Below, one piece after another: positions 1-9,174 of a DNA stretch of 11,088 nucleotides; the stretch's first letter is position 1, and each line of letters starts with the position of its first letter. The notes under the pieces are model-generated. The model was given only the letters and a program-made list of their open reading frames with translations. It ran no database searches and was not told the origin of the DNA. This DNA comes from Paracoccaceae bacterium (lineage in GTDB: Bacteria > Pseudomonadota > Alphaproteobacteria > Rhodobacterales > Rhodobacteraceae), in the NCBI GenBank assembly GCA_024304875.1, contig JAMWZF010000077.1, forward strand, positions 1-11,088, read 5' to 3'. The position numbers and the translations under genes are program-made.

Positions 1-4
1 CGGC

Positions 5-496
5 TCAGGCCGGGGCGAGGACGAAGTCGGCGGTGACCGAAGTGTCCGAGGCGCTGGGCATCACCGGGCGCAGGAACACCGTGTCGAAGGCGCCGTCGTC
101 GTAGGCGAGATGCGCATGCGGCTGGCCGAAGTTCGGCACGATCTGCATGGTCTCGAGCCGGAAGGTCCCGTCCGGGCCGGTCAGGACCGACCCGTGGTTG
201 CGCGGCTCGCGCTCTCCGCCGAGGGTCGTGGCGGCCCAGATCTGGATGCGGACCCCTTCGAGCGGCGCGCCATCGCCAGCGCGCCGGACGGTGCCGGTGA
301 CCCAGAACCCCTCTCCAAGGCTGTCGACCAGGGGCGCACCGGGGCGGTAATTGTTGGCGCCGCCGCGCATGGTCTGGGTCGGGGCAAGACCCTGGGCGCG
401 GGCGGGCAGAGGGCTGACCAACCCGGTGGAGAGGGCGGCAAGGCCGGCTCCGGCGGTGGCAAGGAAACGGCGGCGGTCGGTCAGGGGGGACGTCAT
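5..496 (-). CDS. Tat-exported intradiol-dioxygenase-like protein, probably non-canonical active site
   Basis: A 163-aa protein. The ATG at 496 is chosen because AAGGAGGT (complement of 501-508) lies just upstream; the frame stays open further upstream only because the DNA is GC-rich. The N terminus is a twin-arginine signal: RRRFL at residues 8-12, a hydrophobic Ala/Leu stretch to about 30, and a likely cleavage site after A-R-A (32-34), so the mature protein should be periplasmic. The mature part resembles the beta-sandwich core of intradiol ring-cleavage dioxygenases (catechol / protocatechuate 3,4-dioxygenase family): NNY near 48-50, G-F-W-V-T-G-T-V near 63-70, IW at 86-87, a G-P-D-G-T-F turn at 107-112, then H127-A-H129, matching the paired His iron ligands. 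The two Tyr ligands of classical enzymes are not at their expected places (G-E-R-E after IW; N-F-G before HxH), so dioxygenase activity is doubtful. Transcribed divergently from rplK. Family call fairly sure; substrate unknown. Confidence 0.85.
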   Translation of the reverse strand: MTSPLTDRRRFLATAGAGLAALSTGLVSPLPARAQGLAPTQTMRGGANNYRPGAPLVDSLGEGFWVTGTVRRAGDGAPLEGVRIQIWAATTLGGEREPRNHGSVLTGPDGTFRLETMQIVPNFGQPHAHLAYDDGAFDTVFLRPVMPSASDTSVTADFVLAPA

Positions 497-721
497 GGGG
501 ACCTCCTTGGCAGGGGTGTCTGGGGGCGTCGTTGGGCGGATCATGCCATGCCCGGCCCGGGTGCGAGAAGCGCCCGCGCCGACACGTTCCCGTGAGAGCG
601 GGCCCTTGCCAAGAAGGCTTGGCGCCGTTAGGGGGACGGCTTCGCCGCCTTCGGGCGCGCGAATCCATACGTGGGAGGCCTGGCGCGCGCGCGTGACCGG
701 CCGGACCACGCGACATGAACC

Positions 722-741
722 GGGCGGGACGCGTTCCGCCC
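722..741 (+). promoter_or_regulatory. Hairpin immediately upstream of the rplK ribosome-binding site
   Basis: An 8-bp stem, GGGCGGGA (722-729) with TTCCGCCC (734-741), contains one G-T wobble and a CGCG loop. It ends 7 bases before the AAGGAGG Shine-Dalgarno sequence (749-755) of rplK. In many bacteria L1 binds a structure in the rplKA mRNA leader and represses translation of both genes, so this is the obvious place for such a site. The L1-binding consensus itself was not recognised, so that role is inferred. The rest of the divergent gap (497-761) has another inverted repeat, GCCAAG/CTTGGC at 608-623, and no convincing -35/-10 pair. Confidence 0.4.
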
Positions 742-761
742 CCGTTGCAAGGAGGCCAGAC

Positions 762-1187
762 ATGGCCAAGAAACTCGTCGGGAGCATGAAGCTTCAGGTT
801 CCCGCCGGCCAGGCGAACCCCTCGCCGCCGGTCGGCCCCGCGCTGGGTCAGCGCGGCATCAACATCATGGAATTCTGCAAGGCGTTCAACGCCAAGACGC
901 AGGACATGGAGCCCGGTGCGCCGTGCCCCACCGTGATCACCTATTACCAGGACAAGTCCTTCACGATGGAAATCAAGACGCCGCCGGCGTCGTACTACCT
1001 TCGGAAGGCCGCCAAGCTGAAGTCCGGCGCGAAGCTGCCGGGCAAGGAAACCGTGGGCACCGTGACCGTGGCCCAGGTCAAGGAAATCGCCGAGGCCAAG
1101 ATGAAGGACCTCAACGCGAACTCCGTCGAGGCCGCGATGCAGATCATCCTGGGCTCCGCCCGCTCCATGGGCATCGAGGTGAAGTGA
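762..1187 (+). CDS. rplK: 50S ribosomal protein L11
   Basis: A 141-aa protein of the usual L11 length. It shows the L11 signature throughout: K-L-Q-V-P-A-G-Q-A near residues 11-19, the P-S-P-P-V-G-P-A-L-G-Q-R-G loop near 21-33 that forms the thiostrepton-contact region, and a C-terminal RNA-binding domain ending near S-A-R-S-M-G-I. L11 binds the GTPase-associated centre of 23S rRNA at the stalk base, with L10 and L7/L12 (both encoded downstream). It is also needed for RelA activation in stringent control. The start at 762 is set by the strong AAGGAGG 6 bases upstream. The TGA stop shares one base with the ATG of rplA (TGATG), so L11 and L1 are translationally coupled. The frame is open upstream to 351, but nothing there resembles L11. 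Confidence 0.98.
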   Translation: MAKKLVGSMKLQVPAGQANPSPPVGPALGQRGINIMEFCKAFNAKTQDMEPGAPCPTVITYYQDKSFTMEIKTPPASYYLRKAAKLKSGAKLPGKETVGTVTVAQVKEIAEAKMKDLNANSVEAAMQIILGSARSMGIEVK

Positions 1188-1888
1188 TGGCAAAACTTGG
1201 CAAACGCACCCGCGCGGCCCGCGAGGCCTTCAACGGCAAGGAGAACGTCAGCGTCTCCGAGGCGATCACCCTGATCAAGGACAACGCCAAGGCGAAGTTC
1301 GACGAGACCGTCGAAATCGCCGTCTGCCTGGGCGTCGACCCGCGCCACGCGGACCAGATGGTCCGCGGCAAGGTCTCCCTGCCCAACGGCACCGGCAAGG
1401 AGGTCCGCGTGGCCGTCTTCGCCCGTGGCGACAAGGCAGAGGAAGCCAAGAAGGCCGGCGCCGACATCGTGGGCGCCGAGGACTTGATGGAAACCATCCA
1501 GGGCGGCACCATCGACTTCGACCGCTGCATCGCCACCCCGGACATGATGCCGATCGTCGGCCGCCTGGGTAAGGTCCTGGGTCCGCGGAACCTGATGCCG
1601 AACCCCAAGGTCGGCACCGTGACCATGGACATCAAGGAAGCCGTCGAAGCCGCCAAGGGCGGTGAGGTCCAGTTCAAGGTCGAGAAGGCCGGCGTCGTCC
1701 ATGCCGGCATCGGCAAGGTCAGCTTCGATGCCTCCAAGCTCGAGCAGAACCTGCTGGCCTTCGTGGATGCCGTGCAGAAGGCCAAGCCGGCCGGCGCCAA
1801 GGGCACCTACATGAAGAAGGTCTCGGTTTCCTCGACGATGGGTCCGGGCGTGTCGGTCGACGTCGTTTCGGCCACCGGCAACGACTGA
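1187..1888 (+). CDS. rplA: 50S ribosomal protein L1
   Basis: A 233-aa protein, normal for bacterial L1. The N terminus M-A-K-L-G-K-R-T-R is typical. The middle carries the family's conserved segment, P-D-M-M-P near residues 119-123, then G-R-L-G-K-V-L-G-P-R-N-L-M-P-N-P-K near 126-142. The C terminus carries S-S-T-M-G-P-G-V. L1 binds 23S rRNA helices 76-78 and forms the mobile L1 stalk that handles deacylated tRNA at the exit site; in many bacteria it also represses translation of its own rplKA mRNA. The start codon overlaps the rplK stop (TGATG), with no separate strong Shine-Dalgarno sequence needed because of coupling. A strong intrinsic terminator follows 25 bases after the stop, ending the rplKA unit. 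Confidence 0.98.
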   Translation: MAKLGKRTRAAREAFNGKENVSVSEAITLIKDNAKAKFDETVEIAVCLGVDPRHADQMVRGKVSLPNGTGKEVRVAVFARGDKAEEAKKAGADIVGAEDLMETIQGGTIDFDRCIATPDMMPIVGRLGKVLGPRNLMPNPKVGTVTMDIKEAVEAAKGGEVQFKVEKAGVVHAGIGKVSFDASKLEQNLLAFVDAVQKAKPAGAKGTYMKKVSVSSTMGPGVSVDVVSATGND

Positions 1889-1912
1889 GGATCGGCTCCG
1901 ACCGACCTGTTC

Positions 1913-1945
1913 AAGGGCGGCCCCTGCGGGCCGCCCTTTTTGTTT
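1913..1945 (+). terminator. Rho-independent terminator after rplA
   Basis: A perfect 11-bp stem, AAGGGCGGCCC (1913-1923) with GGGCCGCCCTT (1928-1938), has a CTGC loop and runs into TTTTTGTTT. It lies 25 bases after the rplA stop and is the clearest terminator in the window. It should stop most rplKA transcription before the Hint gene and rplJ. Confidence 0.93.
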
Positions 1946-1992
1946 GCCCGGCTGACGGACCAAGCTGCTTTGGCGTCCGCAACAACGCCGCG

Positions 1993-2024
1993 CAATTGAC
2001 ACAAATTGCCTTCGTCTCGACCTG
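1993..2024 (+). promoter_or_regulatory. Candidate promoter / operator for the Hint gene
   Basis: A consensus -35 hexamer TTGACA occurs at 1996-2001 in the only AT-rich patch of this gap. It is embedded in a small inverted repeat, CAATT (1993-1997) and AATTG (2004-2008), which could be an operator half-site pair. The -10 region 16-18 bases downstream (around 2018-2025, GACCTG-like) is a poor match to TATAAT. A promoter is expected here because rplA ends with a strong terminator, but the assignment rests mainly on the -35 box. Confidence 0.35.
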
Positions 2025-2100
2025 CCTTGAGCGCATTGGATCGCCAAGACGAAGGACGGGGGACGTTCCCCACCCTTGAGTCGACCCCGCGGAGGGGCAG

Positions 2101-3237
2101 ATGCCCACCACGTTCACCGTCGTCTCCCTCGGCCAGCTGGCCGACATGGATACGACCGAAGGCAATACCACGGCCGAGAATGCCTCGGCGCTGGTCGGGC
2201 TCACCATCGGTGGGCCGGGCAACGCATTGGCGAATTATGTCGCGACCCTGTCTCCCGGCACCGGCGGACCGCGGGGGAACCCGGATCGGGACCGCTTCGA
2301 CGGCGACGGCAACGACTACTATGACCAGAACGACAGCACGCCCGAGATGTTCCGCATCGACGGCGGCCCGAACCAGGGCTTCGATAGCACCGCCACGTTC
2401 AACGCCACGCTGACCTACACGAACGGGCAGACCGCCCAGATCACCGCCGTGATCTTTCAGGACGTGAACGGCAACACCTACTGGGGGCCCGAGTTCGACG
2501 CGAACCAGGACCAGCTGTCGATCGGCGCCCATCCGATCCAGTCGATCCGGCTCGATAGCCTCGAGCAGAACGTCTACTCCGGGATGACGGCCAGCCGCGA
2601 AGACGGCAGCGGCGGCGGTGGCGGCGGGACCTTCGTGACCTGCTACGTCTCCGGCACGCTGATCGCGGCTGCGGAGGGCGACCGCCGGATCGAGGACCTG
2701 GCGCCGGGCGACCGGGTGCTGACCCGCGACCACGGATTGCAGCCCGTGCGCTGGATCGGGCGCTCGACCGTCCGGGCAGCTGGCGACCTTGCCCCGATCC
2801 GCATCGCCGCCGGCTCGCTCGGCCAGGGTCTGCCGCGCCGCGACCTCAACGTCTCGCCCCAGCACCGCATGTTGGTCCGCAGCCGCGTGGCCGAGCGGAT
2901 GTTCGGTTCCGCCGAGGTCCTGCTGCCTGCCAAGAAGCTGCTCGATATCCCCGGTATCGACAGGGTCGAGACAGGCGCCGATGTCACCTACATGCACCTG
3001 CTGCTCGACCGGCACGAAGTGATCTTCGCGGAAGGTGCGCCGAGCGAGAGTTTCTACCTCGGCGATCAGGCGATAGACGCCCTCGGAGACGAGACAGCGC
3101 GCGAACTGACCCGCCTTTTCCCCGAGATGATTGCGCGGCGCCCCGTCCCGGCCCGGACCATCCCGATCGGCCGGATGATGCGCAGGCTGGTGGAACGGCA
3201 CCTGGCGAACGGCAAGCCGATGCTGTCGGCTGCCTGA
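2101..3237 (+). CDS. Hint (hedgehog/intein) domain protein inserted between rplA and rplJ
   Basis: A 378-aa protein starting at ATG 2101 behind GGAGGGG (2091-2097). Residues 1-168 are a polar, beta-rich region of unknown fold with an Asp/Asn-rich, calcium-site-like segment (D-G-D-G-N-D at 67-72, then D75 and D78). A Ser/Gly linker with six consecutive Gly (171-176) leads to the Hint domain: C181-Y-V-S-G-T at its N edge (position of the nucleophilic Cys of inteins and hedgehogs), I-E-D-L-A-P-G-D-R-V-L-T near 197-208, S-P-Q-H at 252-255 (the TxxH block B position), and H-L-L-L-D-R-H-E near 299-306. No signal peptide or membrane segment is visible. This is the Hint_2-like type seen in many Rhodobacteraceae, often in secreted or surface proteins with RTX-like repeats. 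It may self-cleave at C181; the partner and biological role are unknown. There is no homing-endonuclease domain. Terminators or candidates on both sides suggest its own transcription unit. Confidence 0.9.
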   Translation: MPTTFTVVSLGQLADMDTTEGNTTAENASALVGLTIGGPGNALANYVATLSPGTGGPRGNPDRDRFDGDGNDYYDQNDSTPEMFRIDGGPNQGFDSTATFNATLTYTNGQTAQITAVIFQDVNGNTYWGPEFDANQDQLSIGAHPIQSIRLDSLEQNVYSGMTASREDGSGGGGGGTFVTCYVSGTLIAAAEGDRRIEDLAPGDRVLTRDHGLQPVRWIGRSTVRAAGDLAPIRIAAGSLGQGLPRRDLNVSPQHRMLVRSRVAERMFGSAEVLLPAKKLLDIPGIDRVETGADVTYMHLLLDRHEVIFAEGAPSESFYLGDQAIDALGDETARELTRLFPEMIARRPVPARTIPIGRMMRRLVERHLANGKPMLSAA

Positions 3238-3241
3238 AGAT

Positions 3242-3272
3242 CCCCCGAACCTTCCGGGGGGCGGGAAATTTT
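3242..3272 (+). terminator. Probable weak terminator after the Hint gene
   Basis: CCCCCG (3242-3247) pairs with CGGGGG (3255-3260) around a 7-base loop, starting 5 bases after the stop codon. The T tract (TTTT at 3269-3272) comes 8 bases after the stem instead of directly, so this is a weaker or leaky terminator. Read-through into rplJ is possible. Confidence 0.45.
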
Positions 3273-3558
3273 CCTTGATGGCACCTCCTCCGACACGTAG
3301 ACGGTCTCCCGCAGGTCAGCGTTCGATTCGTCGTGCGCCGGTTTGCGTTTCGTCCGAGACGGTGGGTGGGGCCTTGCCTCATAAATCCTGCCCGAGACGG
3401 GAAAGACCAGGTTACCGGCCCTTCGAGACCCGCTCGGGTTCTCTGCGGCGCGCTCCCGGCTCGACCCCCGTTATCAGCGGACTTCTACGTTCGGCGGCCC
3501 GTCCGCCGGGCAGAATTGAGCCGGCCCGGATCCGTCCGGGCCAAACTTGGAGTGAACT
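3273..3558 (+). promoter_or_regulatory. Structured leader / promoter region of rplJL
   Basis: No credible gene lies between the Hint stop and rplJ. The stretch contains several stems in series: CCG/CGG around AGA at 3354-3362; CCCG/CGGG around AGA at 3391-3401; GAGACCC/GGG-T-TCTC at 3425-3443 with one bulged T; CGGCGG/CCGCCG at 3492-3508; and a perfect 8-bp stem at 3523-3542 just before the ribosome-binding site. A -10-like CATAAA at 3380-3385 is the best promoter hint, with only a poor -35 match upstream (GAGACG near 3356). In bacteria the L10-(L12)4 complex binds the rplJ leader and represses translation; this region is the natural candidate for that site, but the specific binding motif is not recognised. 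Confidence 0.5.
3523..3542 (+). promoter_or_regulatory. Perfect 8-bp hairpin just upstream of the rplJ Shine-Dalgarno
   Basis: GGCCCGGA (3523-3530) pairs perfectly with TCCGGGCC (3535-3542) around a TCCG loop. The GGAG ribosome-binding site follows at 3549-3552 and the GTG start at 3559. No U tract follows, so it is not a terminator. Its position suits translational control or placement of the initiation site. Confidence 0.55.
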
Positions 3559-4071
3559 GTGGATAGAGCCCAGAAAGAAAAGGTGGTCGAGGAACTCGGC
3601 CAGATCTTCGAAAGCTCTGGCGTCGTGGTGGTTGCCCACTACGAAGGCCTGACAGTTGCCGAAATGCAGACCCTGCGCGCCCAGATGCGTGAAGCGGGCG
3701 GGTCCGTTCGCGTCGCCAAGAACAAGCTCGCCAAGATCGCCCTTGAGGGGAAGCCCTGCGAAAGCATCGCGACCTACCTCACGGGCATGACCGTGCTCTC
3801 CTATTCCGAAGACCCCGTCGCCGCGGCGAAGGTGGTCGTCAACTTTGCCAAGGGCAACGACAAGTTGCAGATCCTCGGCGGGGCCATGGGGGACACGGCG
3901 CTGGACACTGCCGGTGTCAAAGCGGTTTCCGAAATGCCGTCGCGCGAGGAGCTCATCGCTTCCATCGTCGGCTGCATCGGCGCCCCCGCTTCGAACATCG
4001 CCGGTGCCATTGGCGCGCCTGCTTCGAACATCGCGAGCATTCTCTCCACCATCGAAGAGAAAGCTGCATAA
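3559..4071 (+). CDS. rplJ: 50S ribosomal protein L10
   Basis: A 170-aa protein with a GTG start at 3559, chosen because the family N terminus M-D-R-A-Q-K-E-K begins there and GGAG (3549-3552) lies 6 bases upstream. The N-terminal rRNA-binding domain shows V-V-V-V-A-H-Y-E-G-L-T near residues 22-32 and V-R-V-A-K-N-K-L near 51-58. The C terminus forms the helix that binds L7/L12 dimers. L10 anchors the stalk to 23S rRNA and L11 and, in complex with L7/L12, is the usual autogenous repressor of this operon. Residues 140-148 and 151-159 repeat the same nine residues (I-G-A-P-A-S-N-I-A). It is followed by rplL after 68 bases, a gap that contains a small GGGC/GCCC stem at 4091-4103. Confidence 0.97.
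   Translation: MDRAQKEKVVEELGQIFESSGVVVVAHYEGLTVAEMQTLRAQMREAGGSVRVAKNKLAKIALEGKPCESIATYLTGMTVLSYSEDPVAAAKVVVNFAKGNDKLQILGGAMGDTALDTAGVKAVSEMPSREELIASIVGCIGAPASNIAGAIGAPASNIASILSTIEEKAA
3976..4035 (+). repeat. Tandem duplication within the L10 C-terminal coding region
   Basis: Two 27-base copies, 3976-4002 and 4009-4035, are offset by 33 bases (11 codons). Both encode I-G-A-P-A-S-N-I-A, and they differ at a few synonymous sites. The identical residues with drifted third positions suggest an old, selected duplication, not a recent copy. It sits just before the C-terminal L7/L12-binding helix. Confidence 0.85.
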
Positions 4072-4139
4072 GCAACCGATTGCCTGCGTAGGGCGCACTG
4101 CCCACACGTTGGAACACATCTGACTGAATGGAAAAGCAA

Positions 4140-4517
4140 ATGGCTGATCTGAAGAAACTTGCCGAAGAGATCGTGGGTCTGACCCTTCTCGAGGCCCAGG
4201 AACTGAAAACCATCCTCAAGGACGAGTACGGTATCGAGCCCGCCGCCGGCGGCGCTGTCATGATGGCCGGCCCGGCTGCCGGTGGCGAAGCTGCCGCCGA
4301 AGAGGAAAAGACCGAATTCGACGTCGTGCTGAAGAACGCCGGCGCCTCCAAGATCAACGTGATCAAGGAAGTCCGCGGCATCACCGGCCTCGGTCTGAAG
4401 GAAGCCAAGGACCTCGTCGAGGCCGGCGGCAAGATCAAGGAAGGCGTCGACAAGGCCGAAGCCGAAGAGATCAAGAGCAAGCTGGAAGCAGCTGGCGCCG
4501 AGGTCGAACTGGCCTGA
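4140..4517 (+). CDS. rplL: 50S ribosomal protein L7/L12
   Basis: A 125-aa protein of typical length. Residues 1-32 form the helical dimerisation domain that binds L10 (M-A-D-L-K-K-L-A-E-E-I-V). Next come a Gly/Ala-rich hinge near 37-56 and the globular C-terminal domain (E-K-T-E-F-D-V-V-L near 57-65; K-E-V-R-G-I-T-G-L-G-L-K-E-A-K near 79-93) that recruits the translational GTPases. The start at 4140 is chosen over an in-frame ATG at 4128 because family members begin M-A-D-L. The upstream sequence is only a weak Shine-Dalgarno (GGAAAAG, 4130-4136), odd for the multi-copy protein of the stalk, so initiation may depend on coupling or mRNA structure. A terminator-like hairpin follows 39 bases after the stop. 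Confidence 0.97.
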   Translation: MADLKKLAEEIVGLTLLEAQELKTILKDEYGIEPAAGGAVMMAGPAAGGEAAAEEEKTEFDVVLKNAGASKINVIKEVRGITGLGLKEAKDLVEAGGKIKEGVDKAEAEEIKSKLEAAGAEVELA

Positions 4518-4555
4518 TCGTGCGATCGGTCCGAGGGCCGATCCTGCGAATTGAG

Positions 4556-4588
4556 GAGGGCGTCCCCAGCGGGCGCCCTCTTTCCTTT
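4556..4588 (+). terminator. Terminator / attenuator between rplL and rpoB
   Basis: A 10-bp stem, 4556-4565 with 4571-4580 (GAGGGCG pairing CGCCCTC, one inner T-G wobble), has a CCAGC loop and is followed by TTTCCTTT. The tail is interrupted by CC, which fits partial termination. In E. coli an attenuator in the same place makes rpoBC transcripts fewer than rplJL transcripts; the same role is inferred here. A second stem, GATCGG (4524-4529) with CCGATC (4538-4543), lies between the rplL stop and this hairpin. Confidence 0.7.
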
Positions 4589-5005
4589 CGGACGGCAGCC
4601 CGCCTGTCCGTCACCCTCTTGCCAGCCGCGCTCGCTTGTACCATCATCTCCTCAACGCGCCGTGATGCGCCGGGCCGGATTTTCGCCTCCGGCCTGTTGC
4701 GCTTTGCCGCACGGTCCCCTAACTAACAGCTTCTTCCAGGCGCGATTGATTCGCGCCTTGTATCGTTTGAGCGGCAGCGGGGGCAGGAAAACACCAGCAA
4801 AAACAGCATCCTCTCCCAGCAAGCCGCCGAACAGACCCCGCAAGGCAGGGGTTAACACCTTCGGCAGTTTCCTTGGAAAGGGTGAGGTCGGGCGCGCACC
4901 TTTGGGCCGGTACGCAGGAATAGACCTCCCTTTTTGATCTTTGATGGTTCACCCGCGGCTCGCCCCGCCCGCCGGTGATGACAAAGATGGAGCGCGACAA
5001 CTCGC
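4589..5005 (+). promoter_or_regulatory. Long structured rpoB leader
   Basis: A 417-base stretch with no credible gene. It holds several inverted repeats: GACGGCAG (4591-4598) with 4604-4612 around one bulged T; GGCCGGA (4673-4679) with TCCGGCC (4688-4694); AGGCGCGA (4738-4745) with TCGCGCCT (4751-4758); ACCCC (4835-4839) with GGGGT (4848-4852); and TTTCC/GGAAA at 4868-4879. A weak promoter-like pair, TTGCGC (4697-4702) and TAACTA (4720-4725), has a 17-base spacer. The rpoB ribosome-binding site is poor: GGAG at 4989-4992 is 13 bases from the ATG. The region probably carries an rpoBC promoter and/or leader RNA control; this is inferred from position and structure. Confidence 0.5.
4877..4935 (+). 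promoter_or_regulatory. Attenuator-like alternative pairings in the rpoB leader
   Basis: GAGGTC (4884-4889) can pair with GACCTC (4923-4928), with CC then TTTTT (4931-4935) following. AAAGG-TG (4877-4884, one bulged G) can instead pair with CACCTTT (4897-4903). The two pairings cannot coexist as simple hairpins because they share base 4884 and interleave. This is the layout of a terminator/antiterminator switch, but the 33-base loop of the first stem makes it tentative. Confidence 0.3.
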
Positions 5006-9154
<4,149 letters not shown>

Positions 9155-9174
9155 CGGATTTCGTCGCGAAACCC

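Noticed and set aside
683..695. Alternating GC tract (possible Z-DNA)
   Set aside because: Only 13 bases and common in DNA of this composition; no functional context.
351..761. Upstream extension of the rplK frame to 351
   Set aside because: L11 begins at 762 with a strong ribosome-binding site; the upstream codons overlap the antisense of the divergent gene and show no homology.
497..787. Longer start for the dioxygenase-like gene on the minus strand
   Set aside because: The Tat signal begins a few residues after the ATG at 496, which has AAGGAGGT in front. An N-terminal extension of 97 residues would bury the signal peptide.
1807..3201. A 464-codon minus-strand open frame over the Hint gene
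   Set aside because: Low-complexity antisense product, and the + strand has a ribosome-binding site and recognisable Hint motifs.
2101..3237. The Hint gene as an intein or homing element interrupting a host gene
   Set aside because: It has its own start, ribosome-binding site and stop between two intact genes. There is no endonuclease domain and no split host protein on either side.
4520..4937. Small open frames in the rplL-rpoB gap (for example 4520-4726 and 4551-4937)
   Set aside because: They overlap the post-rplL hairpin, lack convincing ribosome-binding sites and encode Arg/Pro/Ser-rich sequence typical of non-coding GC-rich DNA.
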